The translations under genes and the position numbers were made by a program. The notes under the pieces were generated by a model, which worked only from the letters and a program-made list of their open reading frames with translations, did not search any database and was not told the DNA's origin. This document shows, piece by piece, positions 36,196 through 45,887 of a stretch of 64,000 bases of DNA (position 1 is the stretch's first letter; the number at the start of each line of letters is the position of its first letter). Source of the DNA: Cryomorphaceae bacterium BACL29 MAG-121220-bin8 (GTDB lineage: Bacteria > Bacteroidota > Bacteroidia > Flavobacteriales > Flavobacteriaceae); contig CAJIYP010000003.1 in the NCBI GenBank assembly GCA_905181705.1, forward strand, positions 682,001 through 746,000, in the 5' to 3' direction.

Positions 36196-37212
36196 TTAAA
36201 TTAACTCGCTGAAATCTCCAATATTTATTTCTTGACCTGTCCCGTCATATTGACAATTATTTCCAATCATAGATTTTTTAATATTTGCATTTCTAATCTT
36301 GGAATTATCTTGAATTATACTATTTGAAATTATTGAGTCCAATACTTCCGATTCAAAGCCAATAGAAACATGAGGGCCAATAGTGCTGTTTTTAATAACC
36401 GTACCCTCGGATATAAAGCAGGGTGGAATAATTATTGAATTAATTAAATTTGATTTTTTTGATATTAATTCTATACCATCTTCTTTTAAAAAAGTCAACA
36501 TAGATTTATTGGCAATAATACATTTTTTTACATCTCCACAATCCAACCATTCGCTAACCTCTCCAACAGAAAATATTTTTCCTTCTTTCATCATGTCTAA
36601 CAATCCATCATTTATTTGGAATTCACCAGAGTTAGTCTTTTTATTGGCAATTACTAATTCAAGTTTATCTCTTAATTGAGATATTTCTTTAAAATAATAC
36701 ATTCCTATAACCGCTAAATCTGAAATGAACTCTATTGGTTTCTCTACCAAATCAATAATTTGATTACTTGAATTTAACTTTACAACTCCGTATGATTCAG
36801 GATTATCTACTTGTTTAGTCCAAATAACCACATCAGATTTTTTGTCAAAGTTTTTATCTACTTTAATTAATGTGTCAGGGTATATTACAATCGCACTTCC
36901 ACTTAATGATTCTTTTGCACACATGATTGCATGTCCTGTACCAAGAGGATTTAGTTGCCTATATATTATAGCTTTTGAATTGTGTTTTTTTGCTAAATCC
37001 TTTAAGTCAAATACTACTTTTTTATCAAAAAATAAAGGATCCCCAATTATAAAAACCATCTCTTCAATTGGTTCATTAATTAACTTGACGGTGTCTTTAA
37101 CTAATTGAAATAATATTGGGCTTCCCGCTATTGAAACAAGAGGCTTAGGGGTTGTTAGTGTCTGTGGCCTTAGTCTTGACCCTCTTCCAGCCATGGGTAT
37201 AATTATTTTCAT
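36196..37212 (-). CDS. Sugar-phosphate nucleotidyltransferase with left-handed beta-helix
   Basis: The 338-residue protein begins with the NTP-transferase signature MAGRGSRLRPQTLTTPKPL and has the base and sugar sites GTGHAIMCAKE, VIYPDTLI and VEKP. The C-terminal third (from about residue 250) contains hexapeptide-like repeats (INSIIIPPCFISEGTVI, then NSTIGPHVSIG). It probably makes a nucleoside-diphospho-sugar for cell-surface glycans, but the sugar and the second activity, if any, cannot be read from sequence. It lies between dut and the DUF4292 gene. Confidence 0.86.
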   Translation of the reverse strand: MKIIIPMAGRGSRLRPQTLTTPKPLVSIAGSPILFQLVKDTVKLINEPIEEMVFIIGDPLFFDKKVVFDLKDLAKKHNSKAIIYRQLNPLGTGHAIMCAKESLSGSAIVIYPDTLIKVDKNFDKKSDVVIWTKQVDNPESYGVVKLNSSNQIIDLVEKPIEFISDLAVIGMYYFKEISQLRDKLELVIANKKTNSGEFQINDGLLDMMKEGKIFSVGEVSEWLDCGDVKKCIIANKSMLTFLKEDGIELISKKSNLINSIIIPPCFISEGTVIKNSTIGPHVSIGFESEVLDSIISNSIIQDNSKIRNANIKKSMIGNNCQYDGTGQEINIGDFSELI

Positions 37213-37217
37213 TTTAT

Positions 37218-37652
37218 CTAATTAATTCCTGTACTTCCAAATCCTTTATTTCCTCTTTTAGAATCTTCTAATGTTTCTGTAACACTCCACTTTATAGTTT
37301 CGTGTTTAGAAATAACTAATTGTGCTATTCTATCTCCTGATTCAATTGAAAAATTTTCGTTTGACAAATTGATTAATATAACTCCTATTTCACCTCTGTA
37401 GTCTGCGTCTATTGTCCCAGGTGAATTCAATACTGTAATCCCTTTTTTTAATGCCAAACCACTTCTTGGTCTGACCTGTGCTTCAAAGGTTTTTTCTAAT
37501 TGAATATAAAGACCAGTCTTAACTAAAATTCTTTCCTGAGGTTTTAAAACTATAGGGTTTTCTAAAAAAGCTCGAATATCCATTCCTGCTGACAAAAGGG
37601 ATTCATAGCTTGGTAAGGAATTAGAAGATTTATTGATTACTTTGACAATCAT
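37218..37652 (-). CDS. dut: dUTP diphosphatase
   Basis: Dut hydrolyses dUTP to dUMP, keeping uracil out of DNA. The 144-residue trimeric-type enzyme shows all five motifs: [29 protein letters not shown] with the catalytic aspartate, GDRIAQLVI and the C-terminal arm [10 protein letters not shown]. Length is normal. It lies 47 bases downstream of atpG in a gene order common to Flavobacteriia. Confidence 0.96.
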   Translation of the reverse strand: MIVKVINKSSNSLPSYESLLSAGMDIRAFLENPIVLKPQERILVKTGLYIQLEKTFEAQVRPRSGLALKKGITVLNSPGTIDADYRGEIGVILINLSNENFSIESGDRIAQLVISKHETIKWSVTETLEDSKRGNKGFGSTGIN

Positions 37653-37699
37653 ATAAATTATAATTTAAATAAAATACTCAAATAAACAACCAAGAACTT

Positions 37700-38554
37700 T
37701 TAATTATTTAAGGCTTCAGCTCCACCCACTATTTCCAAAATTTCATTAGTAATAGATGCCTGTCTTGCCTTGTTGTAAGTGAGTTTTAGTTCGTCTCTAA
37801 GTTCGGAAGCATTATCGGTTGCTTTATGCATTGCTGTCATTCTAGCGCCATGTTCACTGGCGAAAGAGTCTCGAACTGCTTTAAATAACTGCATTTTTAA
37901 AGACTTTGGGATTAAAGTACTAACAATGGCTTCTTGAGAGGGTTCAAAAATATAATCTTTGTTTTCAGAATCCTCTCTATGGTTTTCTGGTATAGGCAAA
38001 AACTGTTCTGATTTAATAATTTGAGTTGCAGCATTTTTAAAACTATTGTAAATTATTTCCATGTGATCGTACTTTTGATCTATGAAAAGAGACATTAGTT
38101 GTTCAGCTATTAAAGAAACGTTTTCGTAATTTAAGTTGTCAAATAAATCACTACTATTTTCTATTATTTTTTCTGATTTTGATAAAGAATCGTTAATTTT
38201 TTTTCCAATAGTTAGAAAATGAATATTGGAGTTTTGGAATTCTTCTTTTGACTTAAATTTATTGACTTCCTTAAATATATTTGCATTAAATGCCCCGCAA
38301 AGACCTCTATTTGAGCTAATTGCAATAACAAGGATGTTTTTTTCTTTTCTTTTTTGACCAAATGATTTGTCACTTGAGGAATTACTAAAACCGCTCATTA
38401 ATTCAGAAAGCTTATTTGAATAAGGCCTCATTGCGATTATTGCGTCTTGTGCCTTTTTTAATTTTGCAGCAGAAACCATTTTCATAGCACTAGTTATCTG
38501 CATTGTAGAGGATACAGAGCTAATTCTAATTCTAATTTCTTTTAGGTTCGCCAT
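37700..38554 (-). CDS. atpG: ATP synthase F1 gamma subunit
   Basis: The gamma subunit is the central rotor shaft of F1. The 284-residue protein has the conserved N-terminal helix (LKEIRIRISSVSSTMQITSAMKMV), the Rossmann-like SSNRGLCGAFNANI and the C-terminal helix SEHGARMTAMHKATDNA, all as in other gamma subunits. It ends the atpB-E-F-H-A-G run; the beta and epsilon genes are not in the window, matching the split ATP synthase loci of Bacteroidota. Confidence 0.96.
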   Translation of the reverse strand: MANLKEIRIRISSVSSTMQITSAMKMVSAAKLKKAQDAIIAMRPYSNKLSELMSGFSNSSSDKSFGQKRKEKNILVIAISSNRGLCGAFNANIFKEVNKFKSKEEFQNSNIHFLTIGKKINDSLSKSEKIIENSSDLFDNLNYENVSLIAEQLMSLFIDQKYDHMEIIYNSFKNAATQIIKSEQFLPIPENHREDSENKDYIFEPSQEAIVSTLIPKSLKMQLFKAVRDSFASEHGARMTAMHKATDNASELRDELKLTYNKARQASITNEILEIVGGAEALNN

Positions 38555-38563
38555 TGTCGATTA

Positions 38564-40138
38564 TTAATAGGTTGAACTTAGTTCTTCCGCTGTTTTTGTC
38601 AAAACAGCAACAACATCATCAGTAAGTTTACCTGACTTAATAGTCTCCATAGTTTTTTTATGTTTTAAATTTAAAAAATCTATGTATTTTCTTTCGAACT
38701 CTTTTACTTTATCTACTGGTACTTTTTTAAGTAAATTTTTAGATCCTGCAAAAATAATTGCTACCTGATCCTCAACCGAAAAAGGGTCATTTTGAGCTTG
38801 TTTTAAAATTTCTACATTTCTCTTACCCTTTTCTATTACATTTAGAGTAGCATCGTCTAAATCCGACCCAAATTTTGCAAAAGCCTCTAACTCTCTAAAT
38901 TGGGCTTGATCTAATTTTAATGTTCCTGAAACTTTTTTCATGGCTTTAATCTGAGCAGAACCTCCTACTCTAGACACAGAAATTCCAACGTTAATTGCTG
39001 GTCTAACCCCAGCGTTGAATAAGTTAGATTCCAAAAATATCTGACCATCAGTGATGGAAATTACATTAGTTGGAATATAGGCAGAAACATCCCCTGCTTG
39101 AGTTTCAATAATTGGTAGAGCTGTTAAAGAACCTCCTCCTTTTACAATTGGCTTAAGAGAATCTGGAAGGTCATTCATGTCTTTTGCAATACCATCATCT
39201 GCAATAACTTTTGAAGCTCTTTCTAACAATCTAGAGTGTAGATAAAAAACATCTCCTGGATAAGCTTCTCTGCCTGGGGGGCGTCTTAGAAGTAAGGATA
39301 CTTCTCGATATGCCACTGCTTGTTTGGACAAATCATCATATATTATAAGAGCAGGCCTTCCGGTATCTCTAAAAAACTCTCCAATAGCTGCTCCCGCAAA
39401 AGGAGCGTAAACTTGCATTGGCGCTGGATCTGAAGCATTAGCCGCTACAATAGTTGTATAAGCCATAGCTCCCTTGTCCTCTAGAGTTTTTGCTATTCCT
39501 GCAACAGTGGAGGCTTTTTGTCCTATCGCTACATAAATACAATAAACTGGCTCACCAGCCTCATAAAATTCTTTTTGATTTAAAATAGTATCAATACAGA
39601 CTGTTGTTTTCCCAGTTTGACGATCTCCAATAACCAATTCTCTTTGTCCTCTCCCAACAGGAATCATTGCGTCGACAGATTTTATTCCTGTTTGTAAAGG
39701 TTCATTTACGGGCTGTCTAAAAATAACTCCAGGTGCTTTTCTTTCAAGAGGCATTTCATAAAGCTTACCTTCAAGATTTCCCTTACCATCGATAGGCTTT
39801 CCTAAAGTGTTTACTACTCGGCCCACAATTTTCTCGCCTACTTTAATAGATGCAATTCTTTGAGTACGTTTTACTGTGTCGCCTTCTTTAATTTCTTTTG
39901 AAGGCCCCAACAAAACAACTCCAACGTTATCTTCTTCGAGGTTAAGAACTATTCCTTCTAAACCAGAGTCAAACTGTACTAGTTCTCCATATTGAACATT
40001 GGATAGACCGTACACTCTTGCTATACCGTCTCCAACTTGCAAAACTGTTCCCACTTCATCCAAAGTAGCGGAAGCGTCGAGTCCGGCTAGTTGTTGTTTT
40101 AAAATTGCTGAAACTTCAGCAGGCTTAATTTCTGCCAT
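38564..40138 (-). CDS. atpA: ATP synthase F1 alpha subunit
   Basis: AtpA forms the non-catalytic nucleotide sites of the F1 head. The 524-residue protein carries the P-loop GDRQTGKT (residues 171-178), [23 protein letters not shown] in pieces typical of the Walker B region and the signature [17 protein letters not shown]. Length is slightly above the E. coli subunit, as usual in this phylum. It is nine bases upstream of atpG. Confidence 0.97.
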   Translation of the reverse strand: MAEIKPAEVSAILKQQLAGLDASATLDEVGTVLQVGDGIARVYGLSNVQYGELVQFDSGLEGIVLNLEEDNVGVVLLGPSKEIKEGDTVKRTQRIASIKVGEKIVGRVVNTLGKPIDGKGNLEGKLYEMPLERKAPGVIFRQPVNEPLQTGIKSVDAMIPVGRGQRELVIGDRQTGKTTVCIDTILNQKEFYEAGEPVYCIYVAIGQKASTVAGIAKTLEDKGAMAYTTIVAANASDPAPMQVYAPFAGAAIGEFFRDTGRPALIIYDDLSKQAVAYREVSLLLRRPPGREAYPGDVFYLHSRLLERASKVIADDGIAKDMNDLPDSLKPIVKGGGSLTALPIIETQAGDVSAYIPTNVISITDGQIFLESNLFNAGVRPAINVGISVSRVGGSAQIKAMKKVSGTLKLDQAQFRELEAFAKFGSDLDDATLNVIEKGKRNVEILKQAQNDPFSVEDQVAIIFAGSKNLLKKVPVDKVKEFERKYIDFLNLKHKKTMETIKSGKLTDDVVAVLTKTAEELSSTY

Positions 40139-40141
40139 AAT

Positions 40142-40696
40142 CTATGATATTGATAGGTTTGTGTTTTTATTAAATTCTTGCTTAATATTTTTTAATTTGT
40201 TTTTAAAACTAGCGTTGTATTCTATATCGCCTACCCTTAAAACAAACCCTCCTACTAAGCTTTTATCGACCTTGTTAATTAAAGTCATTTTTTTGTTTGT
40301 TAACTTAGATGTTGTCTCTAAAATTTGATTTTCTAATTCCTTGTTCAAGGGAACGGCTGTTGTAACCGTAGCTGATTGTATTCCTTTAAAATCCTTATAT
40401 CTTTCAATATATTTCATAGCAACAATATCTAGAATATTCATCCTATTATTCTCAAATAAAACATTTATCAAACTTAAGCCAAGAGTCCCTAATTGTTTGA
40501 ATATTAAGTTTAATGAGCTTAGCTTGATGCTGTTTTTAATCACTCTGCTTTCCACCATATGTTTCAACTCAATGTTGTTGGCAAAAGTGTTTTTAACCAG
40601 CTTCATGTCATTGAAAGTCTCTTCTACACTTTTTTTGTCTAAAGCTTCCATCAGAAGGGCTTTTGCATATCTTATAGCGGCGCGACTTGTTTTCAT
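40142..40696 (-). CDS. atpH: ATP synthase F1 delta subunit
   Basis: The delta subunit ties the peripheral stalk to the F1 head. The 184-residue protein has the helical N-domain (RAAIRYAKALLMEALDKK) and the conserved C-terminal stretch KSLVGGFVLRVGDIEYNASFKNKL. Sequence is diverged in the middle, as is normal for this subunit. It starts immediately after the atpF stop and is three bases ahead of atpA. Confidence 0.94.
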   Translation of the reverse strand: MKTSRAAIRYAKALLMEALDKKSVEETFNDMKLVKNTFANNIELKHMVESRVIKNSIKLSSLNLIFKQLGTLGLSLINVLFENNRMNILDIVAMKYIERYKDFKGIQSATVTTAVPLNKELENQILETTSKLTNKKMTLINKVDKSLVGGFVLRVGDIEYNASFKNKLKNIKQEFNKNTNLSIS

Positions 40697-41197
40697 TTAT
40701 TTTAGTGTAACATCTTTAACTAATTCCTTAACTAAATTCATTTGAGCTTTGTCTTCTGAAAGTTTTTCTTTTAAAACTTTTTCGGCAATCTCAATAGAAA
40801 GGTTGGCCACTTGGTTTTTTAAATCTACTATAGCCGCATTCTTTTCGCTTTCGATTGTTTCTTGAGCTTGAATAATGATTTTTTTAGCTTCTTTATTTGC
40901 TTCGTTTTTAGCTTCTTCAATTAACTTTTGCTTGATCTCTCTAGCTTCTTTCAGGAGCCCATCTCTTTCTAGTCTGGCTTTTTTTAAAGTGTCCTCGTTC
41001 TCTGATTGCAAAGATGCCATTTCTTCCCTCGCTTTTTCTGCAGATTTCAAGGCGCTTCTTATCCCTTCTTCTCTTTCATTAACTGCATCTAAAATAGGTT
41101 TCCAAGCAAATTTCTTTAACAAGAAAATTAACAGGACAAAAATAACCGTTTGCCAAAAAAATAAGCCAATCGAAAATTCTGATAAAAGTTTTTCCAT
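40697..41197 (-). CDS. atpF: ATP synthase Fo b subunit
   Basis: The b subunit is the peripheral stalk. The 166-residue protein has one N-terminal membrane helix (FWQTVIFVLLIFLLKKFAW) followed by the conserved WKPILDAVNEREEGI and a long alpha-helical, charged segment that dimerises. The C-terminal part includes EKNAAIVDLKNQVANLSIEIAEKV in pieces conserved in b subunits. It directly precedes atpH without spacing. Confidence 0.96.
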   Translation of the reverse strand: MEKLLSEFSIGLFFWQTVIFVLLIFLLKKFAWKPILDAVNEREEGIRSALKSAEKAREEMASLQSENEDTLKKARLERDGLLKEAREIKQKLIEEAKNEANKEAKKIIIQAQETIESEKNAAIVDLKNQVANLSIEIAEKVLKEKLSEDKAQMNLVKELVKDVTLK

Positions 41198-41274
41198 TTC
41201 TTTATTGTATTAAATTATCTTTTTACAACAGCAAAACTTGTGCTTTAACTGTTGTAAAAAGTTTGCTAATTGGT

Positions 41275-41472
41275 CTAAAGTGCAAATAATGCAGCAAACC
41301 CAATACCTTCCACAAGAGCGGCTAAAATCAAAGCAGCAACTTGAATTTTTCCACTGGCATCAGGCTGGCGACCGATAGCCTCCATAGCTCCTTTTCCAGT
41401 TAAACCAATTCCAATTCCAACTCCAATTACTACTAACCCACCTCCTACTAAAGTTAAATCTAAAGCTTCCAT
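41275..41472 (-). CDS. atpE: ATP synthase Fo c subunit
   Basis: The 65-residue c subunit forms the rotating ring. Two membrane helices are joined by the polar loop GRQPDAS (residues 35-41). The ion-binding glutamate is E55 in ALVEGIGFA. The Ser or Thr that follows this glutamate in sodium-binding c rings is a glycine here, so proton coupling is the better guess. It lies between atpB and atpF with 33 and 77 base gaps; c-subunit genes often carry such spacing for higher expression. Confidence 0.96.
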   Translation of the reverse strand: MEALDLTLVGGGLVVIGVGIGIGLTGKGAMEAIGRQPDASGKIQVAALILAALVEGIGFAALFAL

Positions 41473-41505
41473 ATATATATAATTTTAATTAAACATTCTT
41501 TTTTA

Positions 41506-42606
41506 TTAATGATCTCCTTCGTGTTCTGCAACTGCAAATCCAAAATATAATGCAGATAACATTGTAAAAATATACGCTTGTAATAACGCTACTAAAATCT
41601 CAATAATTGAGATAAAAAATGCCAATACAAACGACAAACTTGAACCAACTAAATTATTGAAAATGAACATTAGCCCAATTAGACTATAAAGCACAATATG
41701 ACCTGCTTGAATATTTGCGTACAGCCTAATGAGTAATGAAAATGGCTTAATAAAAACTCCTAGTAGTTCAATAGGAGCAAGTACCACTTTTATTAAAACC
41801 GGAACACCAGGCATCCAAAAAATATGGCCCCAATAATTTTTATTTGCAGTTAAATTTGTTATCAAAAAGGTCAACAATGCTAGTGAAAATGTTACTGCAA
41901 TATTTCCCGTGACATTAACTCCAAGAGGAGTAAGGCCTAGTAAGTTTAAAAACCAAACAAAAAAGAAAATAGTCAATAAAAAACTCATGTAATTTTTATA
42001 TTTCTTTTCTCCAATATTTGGAATTGCTATTTCATCTCTAATGTATAAAATGATTGGTTCAAAAAATCTTCCAATCCCTATTGAAATACCTTTGTTCGTT
42101 TTAAATGATTTTGCTAGACTAACAAATAACAATAGCATCAATATAGATACTATCATTATTGTTGCAATATTTTTAGTTATTGAAAAGTCTAATGGTTTTT
42201 CGTTTAAAGGGTGATGATTCTCATCATAATTGATTTGCCCAAGCCTATCGGTTTTGTAAATCCTACTGTCATGATACTCTAACTTATAGTAACTCTCCCC
42301 ACTACTAACCACGCTTTTACCATGTTTAAAATCCGAAGACCAAAAAAACTTAAATCCTTGATCGTATAAAATTACAGGCAAGGGGACTTCAATGTAAACT
42401 TTTTCACCTGTTTGTTCGTCTTTCCAAGAAGTAATGGAAAAAGAATGACTGTCTTTTAAATGATGTGTTATGTATTCTTTTATTCCTGATTTAATGTCTC
42501 CTTTTTTCTCGTTGTCTTTCTCAAAATTAAGGGGTGTAGAATAACCGTTTGCAAACCCAACAAATAAAGCGACAGCGATTAATAATAATTTTCTATAATA
42601 TTTCAA
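41506..42606 (-). CDS. atpB: ATP synthase Fo a subunit with N-terminal extension
   Basis: The a subunit provides the proton half-channels. The 366-residue protein starts with a signal-peptide-like stretch (YYRKLLLIAVALFVGFANG), then a periplasmic domain of about 120 residues, a common feature in Bacteroidota. The membrane part follows, with the essential arginine R294 in FSLLIRLYANIQAGH. The start appears to be TTG at 42606: no ATG or GTG occurs in frame upstream within the leader, and translation from it gives a good signal peptide. A TACATTTG promoter box is 35 bases upstream. Confidence 0.94.
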   Translation of the reverse strand: MKYYRKLLLIAVALFVGFANGYSTPLNFEKDNEKKGDIKSGIKEYITHHLKDSHSFSITSWKDEQTGEKVYIEVPLPVILYDQGFKFFWSSDFKHGKSVVSSGESYYKLEYHDSRIYKTDRLGQINYDENHHPLNEKPLDFSITKNIATIMIVSILMLLLFVSLAKSFKTNKGISIGIGRFFEPIILYIRDEIAIPNIGEKKYKNYMSFLLTIFFFVWFLNLLGLTPLGVNVTGNIAVTFSLALLTFLITNLTANKNYWGHIFWMPGVPVLIKVVLAPIELLGVFIKPFSLLIRLYANIQAGHIVLYSLIGLMFIFNNLVGSSLSFVLAFFISIIEILVALLQAYIFTMLSALYFGFAVAEHEGDH

Positions 42607-42641
42607 CTTTGAGCCTAAGATTAGGGTTTAAAATAATGCCG

Positions 42642-42649
42642 CAAATGTA
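42642..42649 (-). promoter_or_regulatory. -7 box TACATTTG of the atp operon
   Basis: On the minus strand this is an exact TAnnTTTG box 35 bases before the atpB start codon. Upstream is an A/T-rich stretch with several A-runs (42662-42719) that may act as an UP-like element. It suggests that atpB-atpG has its own promoter, separate from the AtpZ/bactofilin genes. Confidence 0.55.
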
Positions 42650-42732
42650 GTGCTATAAACTAAAAAATAAAAATTACTATTATAAAATTTTAATAAAAAT
42701 TATTAGCAATTTATGAAAATCTTTAAACGCAG

Positions 42733-42954
42733 TTAATTGTTTATTCTTTTTAGCTGCTTTATTAGAATGTAAAAAGAAATAATTACTCCAAAAATTGTCA
42801 CAATAGCTGTAAATAATTTTTCGTAATTAAATATGGAATCTAAATATTTTCCAAGCTTTGCAGATAAAAAAATAGTGGCTCCCATTTGAAAAACCAAACC
42901 TATAAAGATTAAAAAAGGATTAGGCCGTTTTTTCAGCCGGGGTTTGTTTTTCAT
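42733..42954 (-). CDS. AtpZ/AtpI-like small membrane protein
   Basis: The 73-residue protein has a basic N-terminus (KNKPRLKKRPNP) and two membrane helices, with GLVFQMGATIFLSAKLGKYLD in between fitting the AtpZ/AtpI family. These proteins lie upstream of Fo genes and assist c-ring assembly or Mg2+/Ca2+ transport in some species. Its 5' end overlaps the bactofilin gene by 35 bases. Confidence 0.82.
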   Translation of the reverse strand: MKNKPRLKKRPNPFLIFIGLVFQMGATIFLSAKLGKYLDSIFNYEKLFTAIVTIFGVIISFYILIKQLKRINN

Positions 42955-43342
42955 CGCTTGACAGAGCTTTCATTTTTTTTGCTCCTTTCATTGAAATATT
43001 TGCGTCTACATTAGCTCCTGCTTCTATGGCAAGTTTTCCAGCAATAACATCACCTTCAATTCTGGCAGAAGATTTTAAAGAAAGTATTCCAGAAACATCC
43101 AAACTTCCTTTAATGCGGCCTGCTATGTCGGAATTTGAACAGATTACTTTTCCCGAGACGATCCCTTCTTCTCCTACCACAACTTTTCCTGTAGTATTTA
43201 TAGTCCCTTCAACATTCCCGTCGATTCTAAAGTCTGCTTGAGAGGTGATGTCTCCAACAATTTTAGTTGTCTTTTCTATTATATCTATTTTGTTAGATTC
43301 TCTTGATTGTTGCATAGTATTATTATTTAAACTAAAACCCAT
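42920..43342 (-). CDS. Bactofilin (polymer-forming cytoskeletal protein)
   Basis: The 140-residue protein has the bactofilin beta-helix: repeated short strands such as ADFRIDGNVEGTINTTGKVVVG, then SGKVICSNSDIAGRIKGSLDVSG. Low-complexity tails lie at both ends (KMKALSSDEKQTPAEKTA). Bactofilins form filaments that position envelope machinery. It lies between sprE (four bases away) and the AtpZ-like gene, which it overlaps by 35 bases. Confidence 0.9.
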   Translation of the reverse strand: MGFSLNNNTMQQSRESNKIDIIEKTTKIVGDITSQADFRIDGNVEGTINTTGKVVVGEEGIVSGKVICSNSDIAGRIKGSLDVSGILSLKSSARIEGDVIAGKLAIEAGANVDANISMKGAKKMKALSSDEKQTPAEKTA

Positions 43343-43346
43343 AAAA

Positions 43347-45686
43347 TTAATTTTCTTTAGACAAGTCTAATGTCTTGTAAATCAGTATGTTTTTATAATG
43401 GGATGACAAAACTACAAAATTATTTTTTAGTCTTAAAAGAGCAATGTTTTCCTCTAGAAACTCTTTTGTATGATTAGCTTTTTCTTTATTTTCAAGATCC
43501 TTGATGACTATAAGAGTTGTGTTGTAGTCATAAACATCTTGAGAAACTCTTGATGAGCCAGCCACGAGAGACGTCACGCTTTCCAAAATCTTTTCATTGT
43601 ACTGCTCTTTTTCAAAAGCAAAAATTAAAAAATATTTTCCAGGAAATATTTTTTTGTTTTTAGATTTCCATTTTTTATTGATTTCCGTATTGATTCTTTG
43701 AATCTCTGATTTCTTCTCACTATTTGGGTATTTGACAATTAACTCTTTTAAAATTTCATCGTACCTCAAAATCCCCTCCATTCTTCCTACAGAATAAGCT
43801 TTTAATAATTCGTAGTCTAGTGCCAAATCTTTATTTTCAATAAAAATTAATTCTTTCTCGACTCGGGATATCACTTGTTCAAACTTTTGTTGATCAAAAA
43901 GTAATTGAAGACTATCTAAGTTTTGTCTGAAAACATTTTCCTCAATAAGCAAGTTGTTTGGGTTCTTTAAAATTTTAGAAAACTTCGTGTCAGGAAAATC
44001 TTTTATTATTAGGCGCTTTACTTCTTGAGCGCTTTTTTCATCAATTAACTTAAAAAGTTTGAAAAGCAAATAATTAGCTTCTGCCAAAAACTCTACCGTT
44101 AAGTCAGGGTCAATAAAGTTTTTTAGACGTTTCTCCACTAATTCGTAATCTTTATATTTAACCAAATAAAGCTCAGTAAGTTTTAAATAGGACTGGTTTT
44201 TTAATTTATTGATACTGTCTTTTTGATTCTTGGTCGTGGGAATTAAGGCTAGTAATTCAGTGTTTTGTAATGGAGTTTGTGTCTCCTTTGGTTCTTCTCT
44301 TTCTGCTATTTTCTTTTCTTTTTCACCTGAATTAACTGAGCTGGATGTTGAGTTTCTCCAATAGGTTTCTCTTGTCCTGTTTCCCCAAAGAGTTTCAAAT
44401 GAACTTTTACCAAGTTTAACCAAGTTGTCATCGTAAAAATAAAAATTGCTTTTTCGAGAACTTGTTCTTCGCATGTTTGAAGGTCTTTTTTCTTTATTTT
44501 CATTAAGCCTTTCTTCCCTTATTTTTATTTCTGAAGAATTAATTTGGTTTATAATTTGGTTTAATTTTTCCTTATCATAATAGGAAATTTTAATTAGGCT
44601 ATCATAAAGCGCAACCTTGTTTTCCAAATCAATAATTTGATTTAATCCTTTTCTTTTTCTCTGAGTTTCCCAAAACAACTTAGACTCTTTATCTAAATTT
44701 TTCATGGTGCTATCAAGGTATTTTCCTGCCATTAAATAATCTGAATTTTGAAAATATATTTCAGAAAGCTTTGCGTATCCTTTAGAAAGCAAATCTTTGT
44801 CTGAGATGTTTTCTTGTATTGCTTTATTTAAAAACTTTTTTCCCTTTACTATAGAGTTTGAAGAGAAAAGAAGGATTGAATATTGAAAATATATTTTATC
44901 TAAAAAGTCCTCGTTCTCATAATTATCAATCATTTTAATAATTTGAGACTCTTTATCTTTAATTTTTATGGTATCATAAACTAAAGTTTTAAGCGTTGCG
45001 TTAACAAAAAATTCTCGAGGAATTTTTCTTTTGTAACCGGCAATCTTTTTAAAAATGGTGTTTGATGAATCGATTTTAGATTCCTTTTCCAGAAGCTGAC
45101 CAAGTATGTATAAATACCTTACTTTATTGTTTTTATTTTGCTCTAATTCGGCTGCAGTTTTCAAAGGTTTAATTGCCTTATTTATTTTTTTTAATTGCAA
45201 ATAGGCCATTGCTAAAGTGGCGCTTGCATAAGCTTTGTTCGCTTTGCTTAGATTCTCTTGTTTTAATAACCCTTCTAATAGTTCAATTGCTAAATTTTCT
45301 TGTTCTAAGCGAATATTAGACTTTGCTTTCCAAATTACTGAAAGCTGCCACTGTTCATTAATTAACTTTTGTTTGTAAACCTGGTTAAACGCATCTAAAG
45401 CTGGCACAAACCTTTGATCGAGGTATCTTGCTTTTCCCAATAATAAATAAGCGTCTGCAATTTTAGGGTTTTGCTGCCTGCCTTCAATCTGCATAGAGTG
45501 CTTTTGAATTGTTTTGGCTGCTTTTTCTTCACCTTTTAAAAAATTTGCATTCTCTATTCCATCTACCGTGATGATGTCATTTGATAAGTTTATTTTTTCG
45601 ATTGGTAAGATATCCCAGAAATTTTCCTTAAAAGAACTTTGTGTTTCAAGAAGTCCTTGGTTAATAGATTCGTTTCCGTTAAACAA
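43347..45686 (-). CDS. sprE: Gliding motility / type IX secretion lipoprotein SprE-like, 5' end frameshifted
   Basis: The open frame gives 779 residues of TPR-type helical repeats (from about residue 60) and the flexible middle and C-terminal domain of SprE/PorW, a lipoprotein needed for type IX secretion and gliding. It begins with FNGNESINQG, which in SprE homologs follows a lipidated N-terminus. Upstream in the same frame come YHSVVSSYNVL and GCSTKKNKP. Removing one G (plus-strand C at 45797) and restoring one base in the A-run at 45757-45763 gives a full lipoprotein signal (NKYIYTTAFISMFFFLGCS) and a start near 45806, about 819 residues. Two single-base lesions therefore separate the signal peptide from the body. 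Confidence 0.85.
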   Translation of the reverse strand: MFNGNESINQGLLETQSSFKENFWDILPIEKINLSNDIITVDGIENANFLKGEEKAAKTIQKHSMQIEGRQQNPKIADAYLLLGKARYLDQRFVPALDAFNQVYKQKLINEQWQLSVIWKAKSNIRLEQENLAIELLEGLLKQENLSKANKAYASATLAMAYLQLKKINKAIKPLKTAAELEQNKNNKVRYLYILGQLLEKESKIDSSNTIFKKIAGYKRKIPREFFVNATLKTLVYDTIKIKDKESQIIKMIDNYENEDFLDKIYFQYSILLFSSNSIVKGKKFLNKAIQENISDKDLLSKGYAKLSEIYFQNSDYLMAGKYLDSTMKNLDKESKLFWETQRKRKGLNQIIDLENKVALYDSLIKISYYDKEKLNQIINQINSSEIKIREERLNENKEKRPSNMRRTSSRKSNFYFYDDNLVKLGKSSFETLWGNRTRETYWRNSTSSSVNSGEKEKKIAEREEPKETQTPLQNTELLALIPTTKNQKDSINKLKNQSYLKLTELYLVKYKDYELVEKRLKNFIDPDLTVEFLAEANYLLFKLFKLIDEKSAQEVKRLIIKDFPDTKFSKILKNPNNLLIEENVFRQNLDSLQLLFDQQKFEQVISRVEKELIFIENKDLALDYELLKAYSVGRMEGILRYDEILKELIVKYPNSEKKSEIQRINTEINKKWKSKNKKIFPGKYFLIFAFEKEQYNEKILESVTSLVAGSSRVSQDVYDYNTTLIVIKDLENKEKANHTKEFLEENIALLRLKNNFVVLSSHYKNILIYKTLDLSKEN

Positions 45687-45887
45687 AACATTATAGCTAG
45701 AAACAACAGAGTGGTACCCTTTATTTAAAGGTTTGTTTTTCTTTGTAGAGCAACCTAAAAAAAGAACATGCTAATAAATGCCGTTGTATAAATGTACTTT
45801 GTTCAAACCAATTACGATGTACTACTCAATAACATAAAATAATGTTTTTTATTATCGAAAAGTAAAAATAAATGATTTTCTAGATTT

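Noticed and set aside
40341-40745. 134-codon plus-strand open frame opposite atpH
   Set aside because: Antisense to a certain ATP synthase gene, and its hydrophobic, S/F-rich sequence is typical of a mirror frame.
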